Part shown: piece after piece, positions 23,691-35,221 of the stretch
How the letters are laid out: every line of letters begins with the position of its first letter
Numbering within the stretch: position 1 is the first letter of the stretch
Assembly: GCA_030068075.1 (NCBI GenBank)
Contig: CM057839.1
Coordinates: 47,272,960 to 47,336,959, forward strand
Source: Paguma larvata
Taxonomy: Eukaryota > Chordata > Mammalia > Carnivora > Viverridae
Direction of reading: 5' to 3'
Length of the DNA stretch: 64,000 nt
Position numbers and translations under genes: made by a program
Notes under the pieces: generated by a model
What the model was told of the DNA's origin: nothing
The model's database searches: none
What the model saw: the letters and a program-made list of their open reading frames with translations, nothing else

Positions 23691-24040
23691 CTGTTGAAGA
23701 GGCAAAATAATCTCTTTTTGGGAGATTAGATGATGACCTTTATAGAATTTTAGAACCTGGACTTGGTACTTTCAAGAAGGATCTTACATGGAAGGGAACT
23801 AGTTGAGGTTGAGCAGAATTCATGGCATAATAATTTTGGATTGGTGGCCATAGCATGACCAGCATCTTAAAGAGAAAGAGGCCAATCTTGGTAGGCAGGT
23901 TGTTTAGCGGTTTGTAGTCTTATCTTCCACAAGCACATCTATGTTGAGGCAGCAGCCAAGTTAATTTTTCTTGGTCTCCGAATTTTGTAACATAGGGACA
24001 AAGAGAATACTTTGTCTTAAGTAATACTGTTTTCAGATTT
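23691..24040. other. Non-coding stretch, nothing recognised
   Basis: No repeat or exon identified. Confidence 0.4.
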
Positions 24041-24044
24041 TTTT

Positions 24045-24140
24045 GTTTGGGGGAGAATTAAGTGAGGTCACATATACCAAGCAACTGTCATAAAGGCTGG
24101 TTCATAATAGATACTTAACAAAGTATTACCTTCCTCTCCT
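24045..24140 (+). repeat. Probable MIR 3' part
   Basis: gagaattaagtgaggtcaca, then caactgtcataaaggctgg and ttcataatagatacttaaca follow the MIR 3' half (ggattaaatgaggtaa, cacagtgcctggcacatag). Confidence 0.55.
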
Positions 24141-24620
24141 AAACTGCAACACAAGAACATATGGGACTACAATGTTTAGAATCTTGAGTTTGATTTTACT
24201 ATGAACCATATATGTGATGTAAGAAAAATATATTTATGCACACAGACATAATTTTTTTCTGATTTGACTTCCTTACCTGGGAAATGCAGACTGCAATTCT
24301 CTAAGTATCTATCTTAAGGCAGTAAAGTCTAGTTAACACATAAACATACTTTTACTTCGATAAAGAAAACCAATGTTACTATTTGTGAGAAAAGAAAAAT
24401 CATCTTATGTGTTGCCATAAGTAATTTCACTTTGCTATGAGAAAATTATTTCCATTCTCCACTAATTTTTCTCCCACATAAGGAATATCTAACGAGCTCC
24501 TTCTTATCTTTGAAGAGACTGAAGAAGTTAATATCAAGCCATTCTTACTGGTCATCCAAACATGTTGGCTAGAGGCTGCGCCTCTGACACTGGTTTCCTA
24601 CATTTAAACTCTCTAGCTCT
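24141..24620. other. AT-rich non-coding stretch
   Basis: Nothing recognised. Confidence 0.4.
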
Positions 24621-24621
24621 A

Positions 24622-24835
24622 GGGGTGCCTAGGTGGCCCTGTTGTTTAAGTATCTGACTTTGGCTCAGGTCATGGTTTTGAGGTCCGTGAGTTTGAGCCT
24701 TGCGTCAGGCTCTGTGCTAACAGCTTGGAGCCTGGAGTCTGCTTCTGCTTCTGAGTCTCTCTCTCTCACTGCCCCCCACCCCCTGTTCATACGCTGTCTT
24801 TCTCTCTCAAAAATAAACATTCAATTTTTAAAAAT
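24622..24835 (+). mobile_element. CanSINE
   Basis: ggggtgcctaggtggccc, gtttgagccttgcgtcagg, gtgctaacagcttggagcc and a aaaaataaacattc tail. agctctag lies before it (about 24614-24621) and again about 24846-24853, a possible short TSD. Confidence 0.94.
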
Positions 24836-24914
24836 AAGCTCTTCAAGCTCTAGATCTTCATGGTATTATTTTTTACATTATGATCCACACGTATTTTGGG
24901 GGGTGTAGGAAACA

Positions 24915-25139
24915 TTTTTTTAAATTGTTTTAATGTTTATTTATTTTTGAGAGAGAGAGAGAGAGAGAGAGCAAAGGAGGGGCAGAGAGACAGGAAGACA
25001 CAGACTCTGAAGCAGGCCCCAGGCTCGGAGCTGTCAGCACAGAGCCCAGCACAGGGTTTGAACCCACAAACTGTGAGATCATGACCAGAGTTGGAGTCAG
25101 AGGCTTAAATGCTTAACCAAGTGAGCCACCCAGGGACCC
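24915..25139 (-). mobile_element. CanSINE, antisense
   Basis: Inverted copy with taatgtttatttatttttgag, a short GA run at 24950-24971, gagctgtcagcacagagccc and the end gagccacccagggacccc. taggaaac flanks both ends (24907 and 25141). Confidence 0.95.
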
Positions 25140-25724
25140 CTAGGAAACCTTTTCTGTGTTCATTTTTGCTATGCTGCAGTTAAACTTGGAATATTAGTAC
25201 CTTCTTTTAATATTAGTACTTCCTTGACAAATACATACAGTGTCTCATATTCCAAGCAACACTCTTGTCTGTCATCATCTTTGATGTCTGTCATTCAGCT
25301 TAACTAGACTTCTGGTCTGTTTCACATAGCTTGCTCAATACCCCCGTATTCACAGGGGCCTCATCTCTGTCTAAACACCAGGTAGAATCCTCAATATGAC
25401 AAAAACATGTTCAGAGATATGTTTCACCAAGGAAAATAGTTGATATTTACAAAATTATATCGGCAACCACTCTACCAGGAGAATCTTATAAAAAAAATAG
25501 AAAGTTGTAAACTTATGTTTCCAAATTTAACATATACCTTTTTCAATACATTCATCTTTCTCTTTGTATCTATGTATACACAATTAGATTACTTTAGAAG
25601 AAATATAATGCATTGACGTCTCACTGGTTTATTTTTTTAAATTTCTTTCCTTTAGTCAGTTTCCTCTTTATTCAAGAAATTCTGTTGACTAGGTACTATC
25701 AGAGAAAACTTTATTTGGAAGTTT
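25140..25724. other. Non-coding stretch, nothing recognised
   Basis: No repeat or exon identified; the ORF 25613-25825 overlaps the start of the MIR and has no domain. Confidence 0.4.
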
Positions 25725-25945
25725 CAGGTATGATCTTTGAAATGCCTCCATTTGCTAGCTGTACGACCTTGAGTAAGGTACTTCTTTTCACAGTTTTCAG
25801 TTTCTCATTAGTAATAGTGAATTGATAATAATACATTTGTAAAGTTGCAAAAAGGACTAAAGGAGTTAATATAATTAAAGTGCCCCGGGCAATACCTGGC
25901 TTATAATGAGCCAGTCATAAGTTTACGCTATTATCACTGTCATTA
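25725..25945 (+). repeat. MIR SINE, nearly full length
   Basis: gctagctgtacgaccttgag, tcagtttctcattagtaa, gttgcaaaaaggactaaag and gcccc..caatacctggcttataatgag follow the whole MIR core and tail in order. It is the best-preserved MIR in the window. Confidence 0.8.
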
Positions 25946-26345
25946 CTACAGTGAGGAATCCAGCTCCTGTTTAAAAACCTATGTGTGATTTTCAGGCCAA
26001 ACCACACAGTTAGAAAGGCTCTGTCTGGCAGACCCCAGGGGAAAGCTGTCCTCCCGCGCCAGACTCCCTGAACAGCCACTGCATTGTAGTCACCAAAGGG
26101 ACCTGCAGTCATGACTCGGGCTCTCCTGGCTGGTCATGCTCTTTCCTGCACTCTTCGCCCGGGTGCCTTCATTCTTAGGTCTCTTCCTCTGGGGTTTTGT
26201 GCAGAGGCCCTTTTAGGCACCTTTGCTCGAATTCTTCTTGTGAACAGAGAAAGTGGAAACCTTGAGAGTGCTTTTCTGCTCTCACTGAGTACCCAGTACT
26301 TCTCTACTCCTAGCCTCCCTCCCTTCTCTTCCCTCTGACCTCAGA
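25946..26345. other. GC-richer island, unassigned
   Basis: GC content rises clearly above the flanks, with CpG-containing words such as cccgcgcc and cgcccggg. A 75-codon plus ORF (26111-26338) and a 65-codon minus ORF (25915-26112) are present, neither with a recognised domain. No splice or promoter signals could be established. Confidence 0.35.
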
Positions 26346-27145
26346 TTCCATAAAATGCTTGACCCTTTTGTTTAAGTCCCCTCTAATCAAGTCTCCTTTA
26401 ACCAGGAGATGAACTCCATGTCTGAGATGACTCGTCTCACCTACTATTTCATTCTGTGCAGCAAAATTGAAGAGGGGAGAAAATCAGTGCTTTCTCGGGT
26501 TTTAGACTCTTGCTTATAGCATCGCTCTAAGTGATTAAAAGGTTAGCTCTTCCAATTTTAGCTTTTTGCTATAATCAGCTATCCCATACCTGCTAGCTCA
26601 GCTCTGTCTTGCGATTGTGTTGAGCTCCTGACATATGGGTGGTTCGCTTTGTTTAAATGTTAGTAATCCTGTTGTTCTGAAACTCATCAGTGTTTGGATG
26701 CTAGAAGATCCATCCGAAAGCCAATGGCAGTACGGTTCACTTCAGATCTTAACTGACTGGAGTAGATAAAAATATTGGAGAACCAAGATTTTTAAAAAGA
26801 TTTAGTATAACATTATAAAATAGGTGATAATTATAGACATGGTCAAGAATTTGTGTTCTAGGCAACATTTACGACAACCACAGAAAATGTTCTTCAATAA
26901 TTTTGGCCATCTTAAAATAAGCTGATTATTTTTAATTTTTTTCATTTTTAAAAAATAAATACAAATAATAAAATATTAGCCCCCAGTTATTAAAACATTG
27001 ATAGATGTTTCTAGCAAAATAAGAAAATTTTAAATTATCTATGGATCAGTAAAAGAGTAATTGAAACTATGGTTCTAGAAGGTAACTGTCGAGGTTCGAA
27101 TATCCTTTGACGTTTACTCTGAGATTTCAGAAACTTAAACTTTGT
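26346..27145. other. Non-coding stretch, nothing recognised
   Basis: Becomes AT-rich after about 26760. No repeat named. Confidence 0.4.
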
Positions 27146-27156
27146 TTCTAGTTTTA

Positions 27157-27372
27157 TTTTATTTTTTTATTATTTTGTTTTCGAATTTTAGAGAGGGAGA
27201 GAGACCACACAAGCGGGTGAGAAGGACAGAGGGAAAGAGAGAGAAAGTATTAAGCATGCTCCAAGCTCAGAACAGAGCCGAAAGTGGGGCTCTATCCCAT
27301 GACGCTGAGGTCATAATGTGAGCAAAAATCAGCAGTTGTGCACTCAACTGACTGAGCCACCCAGCAGCCTAT
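27157..27372 (-). mobile_element. CanSINE, antisense, diverged
   Basis: Inverted copy: ttagagagggagagagacc, gctccaagctcagaacagagc, ctgactgagccacccagcag. ttctagtttt flanks it at 27146 and 27375. It is one of the most diverged copies. Confidence 0.9.
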
Positions 27373-27645
27373 ACTTCTAGTTTTCCACATCTGAAAAACA
27401 TGGACTATAGTAAATCCTTCTGTGGTTGTAATGCTGAATGAACTAACATATAAAGTGTTTAAAATATTTTCTATAATTTAGTCAACATTACCCAAATATC
27501 AGTTATTATAATTATTTTACAATAATAAATTTTACTGTGGTACAATAGTTATTTAAATTGTGTAGAAAATTTAAATGTTTTTCTATTATTGTTGAAGTAC
27601 TGGAGAATCAGTGAAATGGCCAGTGGTTTAAAATAACCAAATATT

Positions 27646-27853
27646 GAGGTGCCTGTGTGGCTCAGTCGGTTAAGTGTCCGACTTGGGCTCAGATCATGAT
27701 CTCAAGGTTCGTGAGTTCGAGCCCCAGGTCACACTCAGTGCTGACAGCTGAGAGTCTGGAGTTTGCTTCAGATCTGTGTCTCCCTCTCTCTCTGACCCTC
27801 TCCTGCTCATGCTCTGTCTCTCTCTCTCTCAAAAACAAATAAACATTAAAGAA
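27646..27853 (+). mobile_element. CanSINE with perfect 18-bp TSD
   Basis: The duplication ttaaaataaccaaatatt at 27628-27645 and 27854-27871 is perfect. Body gaggtgcctgtgtggctcag to caaataaacattaaagaa. The intact TSD supports recent integration despite scattered body substitutions. Confidence 0.97.
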
Positions 27854-27871
27854 TTAAAATAACCAAATATT

Positions 27872-28539
27872 TATACATATTATGACAGAATAAAAACAGT
27901 ATCAATTTGCTAATGGAAGGGGAAATTGACTGATGCTCCGAAGACTGGAGAGGTGGAATATTTGATCTGCATGCCACTGAGCTGAGTAGGATTTTCAGTT
28001 GTATCCTGAGATGAAGGCTATTCCAGGCTGAAATAATCTTAAGAGAGAGAAAGGTGTGACTGGACTTTAAGTTACTCCAGGGTGTGGATGAGAAGCAGGC
28101 CAGAAGTAGTCTTCGGTCACATCAGTTATAATGCTGCAGGTCATACTAAGAATTGTGTGTTTTGTTTTGAAATCGCTAAATAGAGAAATTTTTTTTTTAT
28201 CCAAATGGTCAATGTCATGGGAATTTCTTATTCTAAAATGATACTATTGTGTCAGGATAAAGAATGGATTGAGGAGAAAACTTTGGAAGCAAGGAAAACT
28301 GTTGGAAAGATAAAACTGTCAAAATATTAAAGGCTAAAAGTATGTGTTAAACGGTGATATTCAGAATGAAATGAAAGAAGATGCTTACCGGATATTTTAT
28401 GTGAAGACACAGAGGACTGGCCTCTATCAAACACGGTGCAGAAAGGGAGAAGTGGAAGAAGGAGTACGAAATAACTCAGGTTTCTCCTCTGGCTTGCTAG
28501 GAGGATAAATGTAACTGTCAAAGAAATAGGAGAAAAATG
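27872..28539. other. Non-coding stretch, nothing recognised
   Basis: No family identified. The minus ORF 28327-28521 has no domain. Confidence 0.4.
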
Positions 28540-28555
28540 AACACCTATAAAATTA

Positions 28556-28757
28556 TTTTCTAATGTTTATTTATTTATTTTGAGAGGAAGAAACCGCAAG
28601 TAGGGGAGAGGCAGACAGAAAGGGAAAGAGAGAATTCTTCTCTGTACATTGTCAGCACAGAACCCAACATGGGGCTTGATCTCACGAACCATGAGATCAT
28701 GACCTGAGCTGAAATCAAGAGTCAGATGCTCTACTGACTGAGCCACCCAGGTGCCTC
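28556..28757 (-). mobile_element. CanSINE, antisense
   Basis: Inverted copy ending gagccacccaggtgcctc. aacacctataaaatt (28540) and aacatctataaaatt (28758) form a target duplication with one mismatch. Confidence 0.95.
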
Positions 28758-28772
28758 AAACATCTATAAAAT

Positions 28773-29120
28773 TCTTAATGTATTTATTTTTCCAGGACTT
28801 TTAAGAATGGCTTTCAGTTTTAGTGCATACCGTTTAACCTTCATAACAGCCCTAGAGATCTTACTAGAATCCGGCAAGCACATCTTGCTAAGCATTAGCA
28901 TATGTCTGCGTCCAGTTTTCTACAATCCCAACAGCTATTAAGATAAAAACTTCTAATTTTTAAAATGTACAGTTATTGACTAGATATCCAGAACATTATG
29001 GAAAAATCTCTGAATGTAAGCCCTACTTGAAGACTTTTTTCCAAGAGCTGCAATTCTACCATTCCAGAATCTACACAATCATCCAGAAATAACCACCACT
29101 TGTATGCAAACAGGCTTGGT
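28773..29120. other. Non-coding stretch upstream of a poly(A) run
   Basis: accgtttaaccttcataacagcc at 28829-28851 resembles inverted MIR. The remainder is unassigned and could be the body of a retrocopy whose tail is at 29139. Confidence 0.35.
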
Positions 29121-29160
29121 AATAAAAGTAAACTATCCAAAAAAAAAAAAAAAAAAAAAA
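29121..29160 (+). other. AATAAA followed by a 22-base A tract
   Basis: AATAAA at 29121-29126 is followed 12 bases later by 22 A residues at 29139-29160. This spacing resembles the 3' end of a reverse-transcribed mRNA. No SINE or L1 body precedes it. The source transcript was not recognised and no target-site duplication was found, so the interpretation is tentative. Confidence 0.4.
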
Positions 29161-29997
29161 GGTTCCTGGTTAGGTGTCAAATTGTCTTCAGCGCGCCCTG
29201 GCAGAATAACTCCGTATAACCGAATCAACTTTACAGACGCAACAGTGGCATTTGAGAAAAAGTAAATCTTAATGGTCTCAATAAAAGGAACAGTGAACAG
29301 AGAGGCAGTTATTTCAGCAAATGGCCCTGTTGAATAGAAATGGGTGATCTGTGCTAAGTCGGCATCCTTTTTACCAAACACAATAACAATTGTTCTCTCA
29401 TAATGATTACAAGATAATGAGTCTCACTTACAACTTCGTTCTCCAGTACAATGAGTTTGCCAACTGGCAGGACAATAAGCAAATAACTGTTTAAGGAATA
29501 AATGCAATATTCCTAAGATTTATATTTACCAAATCTTAAATAAAAAAAATAACGTAATGTTAGGGTTAAAATATTTTGTGTACATTATACTCATTTTAAT
29601 TTAGATCTATGAAATCAAACATCTCTGTGTAAATTTGTGTATTAAACCTGAATATGGGGAGAGATGACAAACTAGTCTTGTGCCAGTTAACCACCAAGGG
29701 TCTTGCTGACTTTTATATGAGTTTCTAAAATACTCTGAAATACCAATCTTCTGATGATGAGTTTATACTTCTGTAGTGTAGACAGCTAGAGCTATTATTT
29801 CCCCCTCTTCAACTCCATCTACCACGTGCAAAAATCTTTCTGTAATCAGATTCTTCAAAACCATGATAGGAATGTGGTAATTTAAATGTGTGTGTACTCC
29901 TGTTTCTGCTGTAAGTCCAAGTAAGGAGAAGCTTTAAAGAAAAGGATATCAAAATAAATTGTGTTATTAATCTATGAAAAAAAAAAACTTTGGCTTA
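29161..29997. other. Non-coding stretch, nothing recognised
   Basis: An 82-codon minus ORF (29133-29381) reads through the A tract as poly-Phe and is probably incidental. Confidence 0.4.
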
Positions 29998-30232
29998 CAT
30001 TAGTCTCATCACTGGGTCCCCTGGTTCTCAGTCTCTCGTACTGGAAACACACCATTAGTTTTTCTGTGCCTCAGAAAAAACACACCATTAGTTTTTCTGT
30101 GCCTTGACAAAGATGACAGATCATGGGCCTTCTCAGCCTCTATCATCATGTGAGCCAGTCACTCATAATAAGTCTCTTCCTATATAGCTGTATGTCCTAC
30201 TGGTTCTGTTTCTCTGGAGAACCTTTAGAAAT
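29998..30232 (+). repeat. Interspersed repeat, LTR-like family not named
   Basis: gggtcccctggttctcag, 'acagatcatgggccttctcagcctc', atcatcatgtgagccag and 'ctggttctgtttctctggagaac' match a well-known mammalian interspersed repeat ending in these words. I recognise the family by its text but cannot assign a reliable name. It carries an internal 33-bp tandem duplication. Confidence 0.55.
30045..30110 (+). repeat. Two-copy tandem duplication, 33-bp period
   Basis: aaacacaccattag followed by tttttctgtgcct occurs at 30045-30071 and again at 30078-30104, perfectly or nearly so. Confidence 0.93.
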
Positions 30233-30689
30233 AAAGATGGCCCTACCTATTAGTATTTTTAATAATGTAAACTCTATGTCATTCACTGATGCTCAAAACT
30301 GCCAATACCTTAGTAGTTGCTCAATATAATTATTCAAATGACACATTTTAACAGTGTTCACTGCCAGCAACATAAATTCTAGAGAAAGTATGTAATCCTA
30401 CAGGACTCCTTGAAATCCTACAGAATCCTGTTCACGGAGTTTACAAATTCCTTCAAAGGTCAGCGTTGTTCAATTAAGCAAACTCCATTCACATTTTCAT
30501 GCATTCATCCATCAAACATTGGTGTAGATATTTTAGTCAGTGGGTCAAAAATAGAGCTGGAGGAAGGAGGGGAAGGCAGGCATTTGTTATACTTATTCAC
30601 AGAGTAATGCATTTGAAGTGTTTTCTTTTCATATGATAGTATTAAAGAAAAATCATTATTCTACATTTACACACCAAAACTGTTTTAGC
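30233..30689. other. Non-coding stretch, nothing recognised
   Basis: No element identified. Confidence 0.4.
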
Positions 30690-30755
30690 ATTTGAAACTG
30701 TTTCTGGCAAATAGAAGACACATAATAAATATTTGATAATTAAATAAACATAGAA
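30690..30755 (+). repeat. Probable L2/MIR 3' end
   Basis: tttctggcaaatagaagacac followed by ataataaatatttgataatt resembles the shared L2/MIR terminus. Confidence 0.5.
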
Positions 30756-31014
30756 ATATATAAATACTTAAAGTAACTATAGATATGTGACCTTTCCCTA
30801 ACTAATGATTTCATAAATATGGGTTTCCATATTCAAATAGAACTCTTACTTGCTTATCCATAGTTAAAATCTACAGTAAAACACTGACAGAAAGCAAACA
30901 GGGATGAAATACTTATTTGGGTATTACTATCAAAAACATTTCTATTGTATGATACGTACATCATTACATTGTCTATTTCTCATGTCAAGAGACATATTAA
31001 AAATAATTGCCACT

Positions 31015-31108
31015 TGATCATTTTGTGATATATACAAATATATAATCATTATGTTGTATAACTGAAACTAATATAATGTATATGTCAAGTATACTTCAAT
31101 AAAAAAAG
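31015..31108 (+). mobile_element. Short L1 3' terminus
   Basis: gatcattttgtgatatataca, 'cattatgttgtataactgaaac', taatataatgtat and 'caagtatacttcaataaaaaaag' are the last about 90 bases of an L1 3'UTR with a short tail: an extreme 5' truncation. Confidence 0.75.
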
Positions 31109-31181
31109 AGAAAGGATTTTCTTAACTGCATCTATGCAAAAATCATGTAACATCTCATGAGACATCCCCAATTTTTATCAA

Positions 31182-31575
31182 TTAGAATATTATCCTGGCT
31201 AATTTGATAAACTTAAATAGATTAGGTATATGTAACAACTGTCTTAGACCATGTTTCCTAGACTGGAACCAGAGGGAAAACTTAGGTGTGAACAAAGGAG
31301 CATAAGACCTCGTAGGAAAGAAAGCAAAGCACGGAAGGTAGGATAACCAATACAAAGATGAGCTGGCCGATTCTATGGTCCACTGGTTACTCAATAATTT
31401 GAGAAAAGAATAAAAGAATTCCAGGTGTTTCTCCCTCCTTATGAGCTGCACATGGATGGGCAGGGCATTCCTGAAGTAGGTCAGGTCGCTGTGTTGGTAG
31501 AGAAACGTTGAGGTAGGAGGTGAGAAGCCCATGGCATGGGTCTGAGAAAAGATCATAGCCTCTTCTTCCTCCTTA
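31182..31575 (-). other. Unassigned 124-codon open frame
   Basis: The longest ORF in the window outside simple repeats runs on the minus strand from ATG at 31556 to a stop near 31182, with an acidic K-E-E-E-E patch in frame upstream to about 31575. No signal peptide, domain or family is recognised. The rest is rich in Phe, Ser and Leu. It may be chance or part of an unnamed repeat. Confidence 0.25.
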
Positions 31576-34080
31576 GAAATGTTTCACCTATAAAATTCTC
31601 CCTCCTAAAAATCTCAAGAAATCACATGCTATTACATAATTTTCACCTACTGGTGTCTAATTAGGCAAAGATAAATTTGACAAGAAATAAGCCAACCAAG
31701 GAAGAATCTGCTCTCTCAGATCTTTGGCAAATAAACATCAAAACTGTACAAAGGCTTCCACAAAGAGGAAATTCTTTATGTCACAGGGAAATGCATGATT
31801 CGGGAACAACTCTAGTTGGCCCTTATACTGTGTTTGATATGTATCTTATTAATTCCCAATGACTTCTTATTATTACAATAAAAATACATGCAGTAAATAC
31901 AAGCCTCTTTCATATTTTAAGTATTGAAATACAACCATCATTTCACTTTTGAAGTTCACTTTGTAAAGTTAGGCATACTCGTTGCCTCCGGTCCTCTGTA
32001 CGATGTACTCTCTAGATAGCTCTAACTTCCTTCTCTGTATCCTGTACTTCATTGTGTCCTTATTAATATGTAATTGCCAATACATATATAATACAGATAT
32101 TATACAGTTTCTCTCACAATCTTGTTTTTTTCCCCCTGAAATCAATAATTCTCCTCATGCATCTTTTGGGGAATCAGATGTGACTCACTGGTAACATATA
32201 TTAAAACTCCCAGTCTACTAAATTTCTCCACCTTTTATAAAATCTGTGAACAAAAACTAGTTCCATTTTATACCATTCCCCATAGTTTACATTATAATTT
32301 TTAGCTTAAAGCTCTTCACATATTCTCTTTCTGCCTTCCTTTCTATCTCTTTCTTTCTCTCTCTCTCTCTCTCTCACTCTCTTACTTGTCTCCTTTATAT
32401 TACAGAAGTAAGCTATTTATGTCATTATCCAAGGAGCTGATACATCAGTAGAACAGGTCAGGATTGTGGCTTATCTCTAGTGACAGACTTTAGATTAAAA
32501 TCAATCAACTTTGACCATTCTCGTGCTATGAATATTCCCATCACAGACTATTCAGCCTAAGTCATTCCTTTCTCAAATGGGCATAAGGAATTAATTGATT
32601 GTACTGAATAAATCAAATAGATTTTATGAAACAAATATAGCATACATATTGCCATCATGAAACTAGACTGTAGTAAGTTTTGTCTAAATATGTACTACTT
32701 GTCACTATATTTTCTGAATCTTCAAACTCATTACCCTATAAATACAGGGACATTTTCCTAATCTCGTTTTCTCTTCCATCTATTTTCTTGGATGAAAATA
32801 GTCTCTCACCTCTTTTCACTATGTCTGCTTTTCAATTAAAAATAAACTACCAATGTTCAGCGACTTGTTCCCAACTGGAAATAACATATAAAAATGGCCC
32901 ATTTTTCCAACTCTGGAGCTGAACAATTTTAGTAAAACTCTGTAAACAAGAATTCAAATGCCATTTTAAGTTTTACTCTTTTTTAAGCACCTCAGATTTG
33001 TCTCACTGTCCCCACTGATGGTTCCTTGCCATTAATCATTATGTACTTTCAATCTTTAATTTCTTCTTCATCTTATTACCTCTTCAAAATTCACCCATCT
33101 CTATTCCTCTCATTCTAGTTTCACTTCTTTCCTCATGTTTCTCTCTGTATTTGTTTTAGCCACACAACACAGATATATTTATTACTTACCTGCAGCAGTG
33201 CATATCATCAATCCATGATTTTCCTGTTTCCCCTATATATACTCTATCGCATTGTATGCTAGCAGATGTTATTTTGAGTATATTCCTCTCTGTAAAGAAG
33301 AATATTATCCTATAGAGTTGGTTAATTCTCAAAAAAGACAATCATTTTTAATATGTTTATTATACATGTTTACTATATAAACAACACACAAATTATTTCT
33401 TCCAGAAGCACTTTAAAAATAAATTTTCATTCTTCATCACAAGTGAACTATGTCTTATTTAGACTTATTATTTCTCATATTCCACTATATTCCTTAAAAT
33501 CTCTACATTGAATTGCAACTAAAGACCTACAAATAATTTCTTTTTACTCTGCCTTATATAAAGGGTAAAAGTCATATAATCACATCAATTAATTAAATAT
33601 TCAAGGTAATTTAACAAATGTGATAGTATATGCAAAATATCGCAAATGTGGTACTAATGAGAGTCATATTACCATGATTAATTCCATAATTAATCCAGAA
33701 AATTAATAATTATTATGACATTACTTTAAGATTCCATTTTTACATAATAGGAAGATTGAAATTAGAAATGTTACTACATTTTATGTCAAAACGTTATAGT
33801 TAGCTAAAAACCAGTATTCTTTCTTTTTAGTTCATCTTAGCATTATTAATAATTTAAATCATTTTTTATTTATGTGAATAAAAATGGAATACCTAATCTG
33901 TTAACATTCACAGTTAATGTAGGTGTAAATTACACAGCATTTTCTATTTTTCCTCTAATTTCTTTTGAGCTATAATTATGGTGTTCTACTTTTTTTGTAG
34001 AGATTCTCATTTCCTTTATATACTTTTGTATAGTAATTTTGATGAAAGAAGGTTTAGAGACAAACTAAGTATATACATTC
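31576..34080. other. AT-rich non-coding stretch
   Basis: A (TC)n run lies at 32350-32377. No repeat or exon recognised over 2.5 kb; ORFs of 60-80 codons (31677-31862, 31982-32194, 32680-32922) show no features. Confidence 0.45.
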
Positions 34081-34140
34081 CTTTATTTATTCATCAATTC
34101 ATTCAGCAAATATTTATTGAATTCATACTTCTCTGAGCCC
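34081..34140 (-). repeat. Probable L2/MIR terminus, antisense
   Basis: tcattcagcaaatatttattg and aattcatacttctctgagccc match the inverted L2/MIR end. Confidence 0.55.
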
Positions 34141-34219
34141 TTAAAAAGGAAATAAGAATCTTTGAAAAAGTGTCTTCTTTTCAGTGAGCTAGCAATCTCG
34201 TTTATTTAAAAAACATACA

Positions 34220-34451
34220 GGGGTGCCTGGGTGGCTCAGTTGGTTGAGTGTCCAACGTTGGTTCAGGTCATGATCTCAAGGCTTGTGAGTTCGAGCCCTG
34301 TGTCAGGCTCTGTGCTGACAGCTCAGAGCCTGAAACCTGCTTCAAATTCTGTGTCTCCCTCTCTCTCTCTGCCCCCCCCCAGCTCTCATGCTCTGTTTCT
34401 CCCTCTCTCAAGAATAAATAAACATTACAAAATTAAAAAAAAAAAAAAAAA
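34220..34451 (+). mobile_element. CanSINE, near full length
   Basis: ggggtgcctgggtggctcag, gttcgagccctgtgtcagg, gtgctgacagctcagagcc, a C run at 34372-34380, aagaataaataaacatt and an A-tail to 34451. Confidence 0.96.
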
Positions 34452-35221
34452 CAATGCAAGAAATATTGTGATATCATTTGGGTGACCCAACCTTCAAGTT
34501 TGCTGGCAACAGCCCTGTTTTATGCCAGTTCTCTTACTGTCCAACTTATTAGCACCCCTTTCACATGCCTAAGTGTACTCTTTTGTAGGATCAAGTACAT
34601 ATTTACCCTGGGTAAACCATGTCTAATACCTCAAGCAAAAAGAGTTTACCTGGTAAGCACTCATATATTAAATAAAAGTTACTTCACAATTCAAGTTTCA
34701 TGGTAGTTGTTCATGAGTTACACTATTTGCCCAGATGTCTCTCATCCCACAAACACATGACCAGATAAACAGATTATATTATAGATTTTTACCCGAGATT
34801 CCCAGAAATTGTAGCTTTCCTATAACTACATTGGCCTCAACTACCGAACTATTTTGCACTGGACAGCTATGTGGAAAGCTACATTCTTCTCTGAGTATTT
34901 CTAGGTATGAGTTATGACAATTTCTGGAATCTAGATCTCATTCTCTGGAGTATGATGTCTATTTCACTATTTAGAAGTTCTTGTTTTTATTTACCTGGAA
35001 TATGAATTCTTTTAATATTACTGTTATTCCAGATCAAAAGAAAACTATCAATAAACTGTGTACATTGTGGATTAGGAATGAAGTTTTATCATTTCTATTA
35101 TTCGTTTGGAAACTGAGATATCGCTGAACTAGTTCTATGCCTGGTTTGATATCATGCCAGATATTGAGATCTTCAAATGCAACTCATCCAAAGCCTTCTG
35201 AGATTTTAAAAAGAAAAATCT
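34452..35221. other. Non-coding stretch, nothing recognised
   Basis: Short plus ORFs (34482-34706, 34735-34917) have no recognisable family. Confidence 0.4.
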
